DNA of 64,000 nt, taken from contig JACKQL020000038.1 in assembly GCA_018296165.2 (NCBI GenBank), positions 434,001-498,000 of the forward strand, in the 5' to 3' direction. The stretch comes from Termitomyces sp. T153 (taxonomy: Eukaryota > Basidiomycota > Agaricomycetes > Agaricales > Lyophyllaceae). Positions 22,901 to 33,089 of this stretch are shown one piece after another. Under the pieces are notes generated by a model that was given only the letters and a program-made list of their open reading frames with translations, was not told the origin of the DNA and ran no database searches. The translations under genes and the position numbers were made by a program. Within the stretch, counting starts at the first letter, position 1; every line of letters starts with the position of its first letter.

Positions 22901-24297
22901 GGGGGCAGTCGGGCCCTGCTTCTTGTCATCTTCGAGTTCGCTGCCCCATTCCATCTTGTATCATATTTTTTGTACCCTCCAATGCTTCTTTGTCATTCCT
23001 GGGTGTGTGAAGTGAGACTTCAATTTGTGTGAGGTAAGTGAAACATGCAGGGGTGCTGGTGGGAGTTGAATCCCTGGTGGATCTAGAGCCAGGGGTTAAG
23101 CCCACTAATGCCATCTGTGTTGGCTAGTCCCAGGGTTGCCAGGATGGGGTGGAGCACTGTAGGAAGAGTTCCCAAGGCTTGGTAGAGGTGTTGGGAGTCT
23201 TCTGGCAGAGTTCTGTGGCGTTTTTGGGCAGCATTGCTGGGTTTGATTCTCAGGGCCTTGGACCCAGGGCATAGGAGTTTTCTTCAGTTCGCAGTGGAGA
23301 TGTGCGTTGTGCTGGTTCAAGGGGGTGGACCTCTGAGTCTTTGACATGTGTTCGGAGTGGTCGGGGCTTCGGTCTTTTGTTGGTGTGGCTGGCAGGGGGG
23401 GGGCGGAGGTCTTCTGGTGGTCTGGCCTTTATGCCAACACGGGTGGCAGGGTGGCAGAGGTCCTTTTCAATGATGGTGGGGGTGGCAGGGTGAGGTTTGT
23501 CCTTGGGGCATAGTCAGTCAGAGGAGGGAGTCCCTAGCGGCTTAGTGGCAGAGCCCCTGGGGTAGGGTGGTCCCTGTAGTGAGTTGGTGGGGGGTTGTTT
23601 TCCATGCCATCTATGCTGTGGGTTTTGTCAGTGTGGAGGCGGAGGTACTCCCTTAGGGTGAGGGTTGCATTCCCTTGGTTGGGGGTGCCCGGAGGTTTAC
23701 GTTTGGGTGGGGTTGTGCATGGTGGGGTTTTGTCATGCCCTGGAGTACGGTATTTGGTGAAGGGCACTCAGGATCGGGCTTTGCTGCGCTCTGGAGTGTT
23801 GGTTCTGGTCAAAGTCGTGCTCCAGAGTATTGCGTCTATGGGCAGGCATGCTCAGGTGGTGCTTTGGTGTGCTCCAGAGTGTCAAGGACAAGGGGACGGG
23901 GTTTGGGGTGATCAGTCCTCACAAGTTCCTTCTGGTCCAGAGCCAAGGTTTGTGGATTCTAGGTCATCTACGTGACATTGCTTTCCTGGCCAAGGGTAAG
24001 TCCACAGATGGGCAGAGGGGTCTTATGTATTTCTGACACTCCCTAGAGTTTTGGAGGGCTGTTGGGGTTGTATTGGTGGATGCTTCTTTGGCAGGGGCAG
24101 TGTGGGGGTTGGTTGGGGAATGGCTCATCCCAGCAGAGATGCTTCAGGGCTTGTCCCATGGGTTGTTCCTTCTGGGGGTAGGTGTTTCTTTTGTTGGGGA
24201 GAAAGTTAGCAGTCCTGGAGTCAACACGAGGGTCACTTGGTGGGGGTTCATTGGTTGTGTTGGCTTCAGGAGTGGTGCAGGGCAGAGGAAGGGGTCT

Positions 24298-25462
24298 TGT
24301 CAGGGTCCGCTGACCTCGGGGGCGCAGCTGCACTGGGCGAGTCCTTACTAGGCGGGCGTGATTCCCCTGCATTGGTGACCGGACACTCAAAGACATTCTG
24401 GGTCCTGGTGGTTTGCACGGGTAATTGGGGAGATGTGATCCAGACAGATCCGGGAAGGTCCGGAGAAGTCGGATTGTGGGGAAATGAGACGGTCTTGGCG
24501 GGGTTCAGGCAGAAGGCCGTACGGGAGATTTGCGGAAGCAAGGGAGTAGGTGGCTGTGTGATCAATGGGGGCGGAGCCGGGGTTTGATGGGAGATCACTT
24601 GGAGTTGATGGAGTCCGGGACCGAGCGAAGAGTGAGGTTCGGACCTGGTAAGGGGTGTCGGGGTTCGTAATTATAATCGCGGAGTTCGTGAGGTCGTTAG
24701 GGTTGATGAAGAATTGGGCACAAGGGTCAGACGACGTCACCGAGACGGCGTTGGACGAGACATTATGGAACAAGAGTAGATTCGAGTGGAGGTACGAAAC
24801 GATAACGAGAACGATAACGAAAAGGGGACGAGACAAGACCGGGAGACTGAGATAAGACCGGGAGACTGAGATAAGATCGGGAGACTGAGATAAGACCGGG
24901 AAACTGAGAGTAAGGAGAAAAAGACACGAAAACGAACACGAAACACAAAAAGGAAGCAATCAGACCATAGGTAACGTTAAGCAATATCAAGACTGGAGTA
25001 CGAAGAGCTACTCGATGACTTATATACTGACTACCGGAGGACTTCGGGGTACGTCGGCTGTGGCGGCGGGGCTTGGCAGGGCTTGACGGAGCGGGCGGGT
25101 GTCGGTTGTGATCGAAGATTGTGCCGCGCTGATACGTTGATGGGATCGCGGGTTGTTCCGAGGTTGTCGTGATATTCCGGAATAGGTCGGAGGAAGCAGG
25201 GTGTTGAGTTAATGATGGGTGGGCGAAGATCAGGAATAGCGGGGGTGGTTCTCGGGGTTTGGGAAGCCCAGGGTAAGTGTCAGTGGCTGCGGGGCAGGCA
25301 CCGAAGTTGGCCAGGGGGCCGTCGGAGTTAGCCGGGGAGGTGTCGGAGTTAGCCGAAGTAGGCGTGGGCATGGGCGGAAGTTCGGCGGAGCGTTGGGGGT
25401 CCTTTTGGGGGTTCGGGGGTTTGATGGACGATGTGCGGGGTTTTGGGGAACGGGTCGTGACA
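24298..25462 (-). repeat. Solo W LTR with GGTCT target duplication (1165 bp)
   Basis: A full-length W LTR with TG...CA ends. GGTCT occurs directly on both sides (24293-24297 and 25463-25467), and no internal sequence is attached, so it is a solo LTR left by LTR-LTR recombination. It is clearly the most CpG-rich sequence among the W copies and probably the youngest. It carries a private 19-bp tandem repeat at 24841-24915. The TATA box TATATAAG lies at 25019-25026 on minus. Confidence 0.93.
24841..24915. repeat. 19-bp tandem repeat in solo W LTR, about 3.8 copies
   Basis: The unit GGGAGACTGAGATAAGACC occurs at 24841, 24860 (one change) and 24879, then a degenerate fourth copy follows from 24898. 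The other W LTRs have a single unit (GACCAGGAGACTGAGG-like near 20510 and 27692), so this is a copy-specific expansion in R/U5. Confidence 0.85.
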
Positions 25463-27130
25463 GGTCTGAGGCGCATTTTGTTGGTCCGCCATTCCAAGCG
25501 TGAGTACCAGGGGTCCAGGGTTGATGCGGGGGTTGGGATTGGGTCTTAGCTTGTTGGCGGGGTTGTATCGTGAATCAAAGGGGGAGCTCTGGAGTGGGGG
25601 TTTTCCCCACTGAGTGGCAGAGTTGTCATGTAGGAGTGGCGGTGGCTCCTGGAGCCAAGCTTGGATGGGGGGAGCTGGTCCAGCTGTCTTCCAAGGTTTT
25701 GGGTGAGTCTGGCCATCGTCCCTCTGTGCAAAATATTTGTTGCGTTGGGGGGAGATGGTTGTTTCCAATTGTTGGAGGGTGGTGGGGAAGTCGGTTGCAG
25801 GGGAGCATTGGTTTGGACTCCCTGAGAGTCATGGCGGGGTTGGGGCAATTCTTCATTTGTGCTCTGGAGCGGTCTGGAGGCTGTTGCAAATGTGGGTGGG
25901 GGTTGGTTGCTTTATTCTTGGCTTTGGGGTTGGTCTCCATTGGGTGCGGTTGGATTCGCCAGAGGGGTTGTGAATTTTTTTGGGGGGGGGGGGGCTACTT
26001 CAAGGGTTCCAGAGTTTCTTCTCTTCTTGGGGAGCATTTTGCATTGGGGGAGGGAAGTGGGACAGTGGCGGGGCTGGGACTCCAAGGGTGGGATTGCAGC
26101 ATGTGACGTCTTCTTGGGGAAGGCATCAGCAACTTTAGAGTACTCCGGAGAGATTACTTTGCATGGGGTTTGTTTCTGGGTACTCTGTTGGTGTGGTCCC
26201 TGCTTGATAGACATCTTCCGGTGTAGGGGCGGGGTTGTACAGAGCTGTTGGTCGGTGGTTTATGCTTGTGGGGTAGGAGCTACAGGGGCCCCATTGTTGA
26301 GCTGGCATTGTAGGTCCCCTTGGTTGGATGTTGGAGTCAAAGTGGGGGCCCTGGAGTTGTGTTTGCTAGGGTCTGGAGTGGGTCAGAGGAGTGGATTGGG
26401 GCAGCTTTGAGTCGGTGCAGGGTTATCTGGGTCATCCATCCTGGCGGGGAAGCCCTCCAAGGATGTCAGAGCGTATGCCCTTTGGGTCGTCAGAACGTTT
26501 GAGTGGGTTGATCGATGGTCTCTGGGATGATGGTGGAGCTTCTCCCTCCCTGATATGAACATGTCAGCAAGTTTAGAGTACCCTGGGGAACTACTTTGTA
26601 TAGGGCCATCTTTCCTATAGCTTGTTCTGGCGGGGTGACTCCTATGCTGGGGGTTCTTGTTGTGGGAGGTGGCATAGTCTGATGGCGGGGTCCTCATCTG
26701 ATGGTGTGTGGGGAGGGTCAGCATCAAGGAACTTCAATGTCAGGGAGTCCGGGTTGAATGGGGGGGTGTCAAAATAGTGGGTGGGACTCTGGAGCTGTTC
26801 CTTATTGAGAGTTGGGGTGCCGTGGTTCTCCTTGTTAATTTTGGGGTTGTGCTTCAAGGGTTGGGGGGTGGTTTGTGGGAGTGGTGTAGGGTTGGGCATG
26901 GGTTGGGGAGGGTGTCTGGGGAGAGAGCCATTGTATGGGTGTAACCAGAGTGGAAGGGATGCTTGGTGTCAGATCTGCGACTCAGGGTGCCTTGACAAAT
27001 TGGGCAGGGCCATATGAATCATAAGGGTTTCCAGGCATGGGTCAACCATAGACATCAGAATTGTTTGGCAAATGTGTGTGCAGGGCATGTGTGGACATCA
27101 CGAATGGGGTAAGGTAGAGTCTTGAGATTA

Positions 27131-28263
27131 TGTCAGGTTCTGCTGACCATGGGGGCTCAGCTGCACTGGGCGAGTCCTTACTAGGCGGATGTGATTCCCT
27201 GCACTGACAACCGGGCACTCAGAGGTGTTCCAAACACTGAGGACTTGTGAGGATAGCCAGAGGAAATTGATCTGAGCAAGTCTGGGGAGGTCTGGAGCAG
27301 TAGAGGATGAGTTGCAGGGAAGGGGGGCGGGCTTGGCAGGGTTCAGGCATAAGTCCATGTGTGAGTATTGCGGGTGTGGAGGAGGCAGAGGCTACACAAA
27401 TGATGGGAGCGGAGCTGGAGTTCTGATGGGGGATCAATGGGGATCAATAGGGTTTGGAGTCGAGCGTGTAGCAAGGTCCGGAGTTGGTGAAAGAGTGTCA
27501 GAGGTTCATAATCGTAATTGTGGAGTTTGTGAGGGTGTTATGGTTGAGAGGACTTGAGCACGATAGACAAAATCAAACAAGATGAGATGGAGTCGAACAA
27601 AATGAGACAGAGATGAGACGAGAATGAGAATAGATTCAGGTGGAGACACGGAACGATAACAAAATGATAATGGAATAGAGACAAGATAAGACCAGGAGAC
27701 TGAGGAAAGGAAAATGAGACATGGAACACAAAACACGAGAAGAAACAATCAGAAACACATCAGGTAAGGTAGGTAATCTCAAGACTAGAGTACAAGGAGT
27801 TACTCTATGTCTTATATACTGACTACTGAAGAGCTCCAGGGATGTCAGCTGTAGTGGCAGGGCTTGGCAGAGCTCGACAGAGTCAATGGGTGTCAGTTAT
27901 GACCAGAGGGTGGGCTGCATTGATATGTTGATGGGATCAATTGTGATGCGGTCCATTCCAAGGTTGTTGTGATACCCCGGGGTAAGTCGGGGGAGCCAGG
28001 GTGTCAAGTTGATGATGTGTAATGGGGTCAGGCATGGCAGAGGAGTGGTCCCAGGGGCTCAGGAAGTCCAGGGGAAGCACCAGTGACTGCGGGGAAGATG
28101 TTGGAGTTGGCCAGGGGGCCATCGGAGTTAGCTGAGAATGCGTCAGAGTTAGCCGGAGTAGGCATGGAGTGCTGGGGAAGTTTGATGAAGTGTTGGGGGG
28201 GGGCTCCGGGGGGGCGGGGGTTTGTTGGGCAATGTATGGGGGTCCAGGGAACGGGTCGTGACA
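27131..28263 (-). repeat. W element 5' LTR (1133 bp)
   Basis: The same termini as the 3' LTR. It is followed on the right by the second CTCCA (28264-28268) and then by family Y sequence that continues the frame interrupted at 19943. Its TATA box is at 27811-27818 on minus. Confidence 0.92.
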
Positions 28264-28268
28264 CTCCA

Positions 28269-28600
28269 TTGGGGAGCTCATTTGACCACCTTTGGCTACC
28301 ACCCTGGTTGACTTAATACAAAATTCAACACCCTCACCCCCAGGAGCCCAATGTGTACCTGAGAAAGCCCTTTTAGGCTAAGCAAAATAAATTCCACCAC
28401 CCAGTGGTAATCCTCCTTGGTGGTCAGACAGGAATAACTGCTGACAGTCCTCCTGGCATCACTCTGCTTTCCCTCCCCATGCCATGGTGTGATGCAGCAA
28501 CATCCACTGGTTTATGTGGAGCAGCTTGCACTGTTCCATCAAACCCTGGGTTGGACCTAGGTCTGACCACCTGACCTTCCATGGTCACCACTGTGCCCAT
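28269..28600 (-). pseudogene. Family Y gag N-terminus, separated by W insertion
   Basis: The minus strand reads from an ATG at 28600 (MGTVVTMEGQVVRPRSNPG) through several broken frames to 28269. Deleting the W element and one CTCCA joins it to 19943. The reading is Gly/Pro-rich with stops at about 28430 and 28380. The start codon is inferred from position only; no homologous copy of this part is present in the window for comparison. Confidence 0.5.
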
Positions 28601-28610
28601 TGCAGAAGGT

Positions 28611-28632
28611 GAACATTAAAATTTTAATGTTC
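28611..28632. repeat. Perfect 22-bp palindrome
   Basis: GAACATTAAAA followed by its exact reverse complement, with no spacer, about 10 bp upstream of the inferred family Y gag ATG. It could form a cruciform or be a binding site for a dimeric protein. Confidence 0.8.
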
Positions 28633-29658
28633 TGATTGTAATCCATGGCAGTGAACTTCTCTTTCAGAAGTTTGGCTTCTCACTCCACAAATGAGTACAT
28701 GCTCATTTGACTTAAAAAATGTAACATTTCCATTACAAGTTGCACAGCTTATGGTTCACACCTCATAAGTCAAAACCAATTGATTGGTTCTAATCTACAA
28801 AGTATGAAGTAAGGTGCTGCCTTATGTAATTACAGTATGGATAATTAAGGGTAGTGTCATGTGATGCTACCTTATAATATAATATATAATTGAAATATGT
28901 ACTAGTAAAAGAATTCTAAGGAGGTAATGGGTGCTCTGTTACAATGCTACATTAAGAATGATGCCATCACAAAAGTTCTTAGGCATCATTCTAGACCAAG
29001 AGTTGTAGTTCATAGCATGTAGCCCATGCACAGGGGAAGGGGATAACAGTATCAACACAGGCTAAGCATGTGATGAAAGTTAATGGAGGCATGAAGGGGA
29101 TGCATGCTCAATGCCTAGAATGCATATACATAGCAGTGGTCATACCAACCAATCTAAAATGGCTATTGATCCATAATTTTTGATTCCAATCCAGGTGTGA
29201 TCTGGAACTACAATGCCATAGTATTTTACATGATCTAAACAAAATTTTAGGTACTTCCAATCCTTCATGCTGATGCCATCTTTCAAAAAGTATGAAACAT
29301 TGGGACAGTTTTTTGAGCCACTGCATGTGGTGGATTTCAGGTGCATGCTGGACATCAAAGCAGATGGGGTGCGGGGTCACCCTTTCCTATTCTTTTGATA
29401 CAAACCACTTGCCTATACTGATGAACAAGAAGTTTTGTTGAGAAGATAGGAAGGGTACAGAGGGAAAATGCACTACAAATCACAGGAACACTCTGGACAG
29501 TGCCAAATGACCTGCTCAATGCACATGTAGGTCTCATGCTAGTAAGCATAAGAATGAAGAAAGCATATGTTCTAGCCATGGCATGAATAGTGACATTACC
29601 AGATACACACCCACTGCACAAGCCAGTAGGACAAGCAGCCACATTTGTAAAGAAACAT
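28633..29658. other. AT-rich spacer without a recognisable gene
   Basis: An AT-rich stretch (for example poly-TA runs near 28870) upstream of the family Y gag. It may hold the family Y 5' LTR or leader, but I find no second copy of it here to define ends. The short minus-strand frames at 29108-29684 resemble nothing I know. CpG is low, so it is probably also old repeat sequence. Confidence 0.4.
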
Positions 29659-29975
29659 AGGACCCCTTGCACTACATCATGCAAGCTCTAGGCAAACACC
29701 CAGACAAAATGGAAACAACAGCCATAGGGCATTATCACCAGATTTGGAGTCTCCAGTGAAGATCAACAATTCATAAAGCAGAGGAAGAAGCAAAGCAGAA
29801 GGGACTAGTGCTATAGGGCCCCCCTTGCACTACATCATGCGAACTCTAGGTAGACACCCAGATGACATGAAAACAATAGTCATAAGGCAATGGACGACCA
29901 GACTTGGAGTGATAAGTGAAGATCAACATTGATGAATCAGAGGAAGAAGCAAGGCAGAAGGGACTGGTGCTTGCC
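29659..29975. repeat. Tandem repeat, two copies of about 158 bp
   Basis: Copy 1 (about 29659-29815) and copy 2 (about 29817-29975) share CCTTGCACTACATCATGC at the start and GCAGAGGAAGAAGCAA-GCAGAAGGGACT near the end, with several dozen differences between. The second copy contains more CpG than the first. Confidence 0.75.
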
Positions 29976-30169
29976 ACTGCTACAGGATGTATACTGCACG
30001 AAGACCAACGTGACACAGGCCCTTCAACTAACCTTGCAAGTGGCTCACTCTCACTCAGCAACTTGTCAGAAACTGTACGGAATATCGCACCGTAGTTCGT
30101 AAGATAACTGTCCATTGATTGAGACTATGGTACTTTCAATTGCTGCTGCTGACTTCTTTCGTTGTGAGA

Positions 30170-32138
30170 TGCTCATCTTCTGTCCATCGCCGCTGACGAT
30201 GCTTCAGGAACCCGGAGGTATCCACAGGTTGCACTAGCATTCTCACAGAAGAAGCTTACTGCGTAGGCGGTGGGAGTTGCAGTAAAATCTTGCCGGTGCA
30301 AAGTGGTGACTTCTGTGTCATAATCATAACAGAGAGCTAAGGTATCACTCAAGCACAATGCACTAAATCCTTTCATTGACTGCTGTGACTTAATCCCTGG
30401 TGTGTGGGTTCAAAGACATTTTCATAACATTCGCTTTATCGAGGTGAATTTAATCGAAGTAGAATACACGTCCATTTTTTGTAGGTTCTGGTAATTCGAG
30501 AACGGCCTGCCGAGTGATAGCTAGCCTTCGGGCGTTGGTGACTCCTTCGACGCGAAGGGTCGTTTGCACATACCCAAAGGGTACCGGCTTTCTATGCTCC
30601 TCCGGCGCTTCGTCATATTTGAGACCCGAAGGCAATGCTTCGTCATCACTGTCGCTGTCATCAATGTCTTCATCGTCATCGTTATCATCATCTTTGAGAA
30701 TGGTATCGAGGTGAGCTTCCCACTCTGGCGGTGCTTGCTGTGGCCATGGATATTCTGCATCCCAGATCTGGTCCTCAACGTCGATATTAAATCGACGAGT
30801 CACAACTTTGACCTGAGCACAGGCATCCACAAGCTGTGCATTCCAGTCCGCTCTCTCGGAAGGTTGCTTCGACAGTAGCGCAGCAAGGAGGGTTTGATCA
30901 AAGTCTAGTACAAAGATTATAGGTCGCTCAGCTCTCTCGTCTCGGCGATACACTAGAAGGCGAGTTGTGGCGACACATGGAAAATCCGGGACCTTGAAGC
31001 TCAGCGTTCGAGCGTCATTTGGATAGTACCATACCTCGCGCAGCCCAGATGGGTCCTGTGAGGTTGCAACTGACTACAGTAATCGTCAGAGGGAAAAAAG
31101 TGGGAAAAGACATGATAAAATGTACAGGTATATCTCCCAAAAGAAGCTCGCTTTTGAAGATTGTTATACGGCTGGCGCTATCGTGATTGTGGACGACTAT
31201 AGGACTCAAAGTGGAGGTGCTCGTTTGCCCAAGATCATTGTTTATACATTCAGGATTACTATGTTGACCGTGATAAAACATGAGAGGTTCTTCTTCATCT
31301 CCTGCGTTGACCGAGAACGCAGAAAGCACGGCACCACAATGGTTTGCCAGATTGCTGGCCAGTACGATCTTATGGGAACTGATATACTGGAATTGCGCAT
31401 CATGCTGTCGATCAAAGTCAGGGAGCTATGATTATAATGAGAAAAGAAACCACTGCACTGCAATTTTTGCGGAACTAATTTGGGGTATCTTGGCCATGCG
31501 AAGATCCCCGCTGTCTGCATTCCAGGTGAGAATCGTCTCTGCGGCAAGGTTTTGTGGCAAGTCATGAGTGTATCCTGCCCTGTAATCAAGACGGAGGAAA
31601 TGCATGTAAGGAGCGAAGACATTCTTCCAATTAGGTGGAATAGGGTCTGTGGAAGTTACGCAAAGAGAAACTGTCGTTCCTAGCACATATAAATTCCCAT
31701 AACTAGCTTGGGCCGGACAATGACGTTCGCGGAGAAACTCTCCAGTCTGGCTGTGAGCTCGAAAGTAAACACCCGAGTTACTTCTGATATCACTTAAGTA
31801 CAATATATCACGATGCAAGCTAGATACACTGACCGCCACTCAGCTGTCACGAAACCGACATCGGGTACGATGACTAGACAATGGGCTGCGTAGTCAAGTT
31901 CGGCGACACGCTCCAAAAGAATCGTATCCACTTGCGTATCTCGGGCAGATGCTATATCGGCCATGTAGATGACCGTCTTTGGCTTCTCTAATAAGAGCGC
32001 TCTCCAGAACAGTATCTGGCTATCGAGCACAGACCACTTTTCTCGGTTCCACCCTTTCCATTTCAAATCTGGATCATCTGCTGGCCAGGCAATGGTTTTG
32101 ACAAGAGTTGGTTTTCCGTCCAACCAGACCATGACCTG
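30170..32138 (-). pseudogene. Host-like basidiomycete gene, unrecognised, probably damaged
   Basis: A long coding region with normal CpG content, unlike the repeats around it. An acceptor TTTCTTCAG lies just above 32138. From there the reading goes MVWLDGKPTLVKTIAWP..., VDTILLERVAELDYAAHCLVIVPDVGFV, then (one base out of frame near 31840) VSVSSLHRDILYLSDIRSNSG and STDPIPPNWKNVFAPYMHFLRLD. It continues through DFDRQHDAQFQY and a GT-AG intron of 52 nt at 31074-31125, then REVWYYPNDARTLSFKVPDFPCVATTRLLVYRRDE, an Asp-rich loop near 30680 and GRVFYFD. A last piece at 30173-30376 (LCLSDTLALCYDYD) is in another frame. The frame slip, two close stops near 31440 and the stop at 30452 may be lesions or unmodelled introns. 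I cannot name the function. Confidence 0.6.
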
Positions 32139-32195
32139 AAGAAAGTGGGTTAGGGGCCTGGGCCTGGAATGATGAAAAAATACGATATACCAACT

Positions 32196-33018
32196 CTACG
32201 CCCATTTGTGACCCTCTCGAGAGAATGTCACAGATAAATATGACCAAACCGATACAATATACAGAGGAAAAGCTAACAAATGGAGTTTTGAGAATTTAGA
32301 CCGTAGATTTCCAAAATTTTTACAATTCTGAGCTCGGATTGACAAGGAAAGTTGATAAACAGTGTTCCGAAAATTTTCCCAGAGGTTTTTCAGTTGGGCA
32401 AAATTTCGGGTCATGTTGAAGGATGCCGAATTCAAGCTTCGACATCGTGGGCTGGTTAGTGAGTCCAACCGCTGGAGGCAAAAAAACATTGGAGGTACTC
32501 TGAAAAGAGGATTTTGAGGGCCAGAAAGGCTGTATATTTGAATAAAACAAGGAATTGGACTATTCGCCATGCATTTACCCTAAAAATACATATGTATTGT
32601 ACAAATCCGTTCAATGTCAGGGATCGCTCAAAATAAATGAAGAAAACCCTCTGCAGCTCGTCACATGGTCTGAATGGTGATAGAATCTGTGGTTTAGCGT
32701 GGATCAGCCGCCGAGGCGATCACTTTTTTCGATTTTATACTATGTACTAAGTAGTCCAAGATAGAAATAGGAGATTGTAAGAAATAACAAAGTCCAAGAA
32801 GTAAGTGATAAATGTCCAAGAAATTAGGGAGAGGTGGGAAGGGTGCGCAAACAATGTATGCCTCTGCCATTTAAAGCACGTAGTATAGCCGTAAACAAGT
32901 CGTCAAAGCGGCCGAGTCACCAAAGCGATCAAGACACCAAAGCGACCTTTATTTTTTTCTTTTGATTTTGATGATGCGACGATTCGAGGACTATAAATGG
33001 CTGAAGAGGAGAGGATGG
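32196..33018. other. CpG-containing intergenic DNA of the host island
   Basis: No convincing gene. A minus-strand frame at 32196-32570 has no recognisable features. Between 32690 and 32950 there are irregular repeats around CCAAAGCGATC/CCAAAGCGACC. CpG is frequent, as in the adjacent gene, so this appears to be native sequence up to the edge of the DIRS element. It could include the promoter of the gene below 32138. Confidence 0.5.
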
Positions 33019-33041
33019 GGGTGGTGGTGGTGGTGGTGGTG
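33019..33041. repeat. (GGT)n microsatellite
   Basis: About seven consecutive GGT units at the boundary between the host island and the DIRS-type element. On the minus strand it would extend the recombinase frame as a run of histidines, but this is probably beyond the true protein end. Confidence 0.85.
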
Positions 33042-33089
33042 AAAAGATGACGGAAGAAGCTGAATAAAGAAATCAGGAACAAAAATAAA

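Larger units (their letters stand above)
22955..27038 (-). pseudogene. Sense-strand Pro-rich reading frame of W element (possible gag-like)
   Basis: The minus strand between the 5' LTR and the antisense gene is largely open in overlapping frames encoding Pro/Thr/Gln/Ser-rich, disordered sequence. A candidate start is the ATG at 27038 (MPGNPYDSYGPAQFVKAP). Stops are sparse, and several would be one C-to-T from CAA, CAG or CGA. A short block with YSK-x-AD-x-F occurs twice (near 26130 and 26570). The frame reads through the solo LTR if one GGTCT copy is removed. The strand is very C-rich and poor in stop triplets, so openness alone is weak evidence. No capsid or zinc-knuckle motif is visible. 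It could be a divergent gag or noncoding filler. Confidence 0.35.
19949..28263 (-). mobile_element. Complete family W LTR element with antisense gene, no recognisable pol
   Basis: An 8.3-kb element with LTRs at 19949-21084 (3') and 27131-28263 (5'), flanked by CTCCA on both sides and inserted in the family Y gag. Removing a solo W LTR (24298-25462) leaves about 4.9 kb of internal DNA. I find no RT, RNase H or integrase motif on either strand. The sense (minus) strand is Pro-rich and largely open; the plus strand carries a spliced gene at 21302-22900. It is therefore probably non-autonomous (LARD-like) or has lost pol to a divergent replacement. The minus strand right after the 5' LTR does not start with TGG, so the primer-binding site is not obvious. 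Confidence 0.82.

Noticed and set aside
25912..26214. YSKVADAF block as the linker before a Gypsy RT
   Set aside because: It resembles the FADVFS-type segment preceding RT in some Ty3/Gypsy elements, but no RT motif follows on the strand and a similar block recurs 440 bp away. Too weak to call pol.
28318..28360. Copy of the DIRS-edge repeat near 28.3 kb
   Set aside because: A stretch like CACCCTCACCCCCAGGAGCCCAATGT resembles the 37.5-kb repeat over about 25 bases, but the match is short and low in complexity.
29661..29975. CRISPR-like or satellite array
   Set aside because: Only two diverged units without spacers, in a eukaryotic genome. The other short repeats (33019-33041, 24841-24915, 59165-59236) are also simple tandem slips.
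30450..32138. Naming the host-like gene as an F-box or WD-repeat protein
   Set aside because: Some stretches reminded me of fungal F-box family proteins, but no F-box or repeat signature is visible, so no function is assigned.
32196..32570. Minus-strand 124-codon frame upstream of the host-like gene
   Set aside because: No recognisable motif, odd composition, and it lies above a likely splice acceptor at 32138. It could include an upstream exon, but nothing supports its boundaries.
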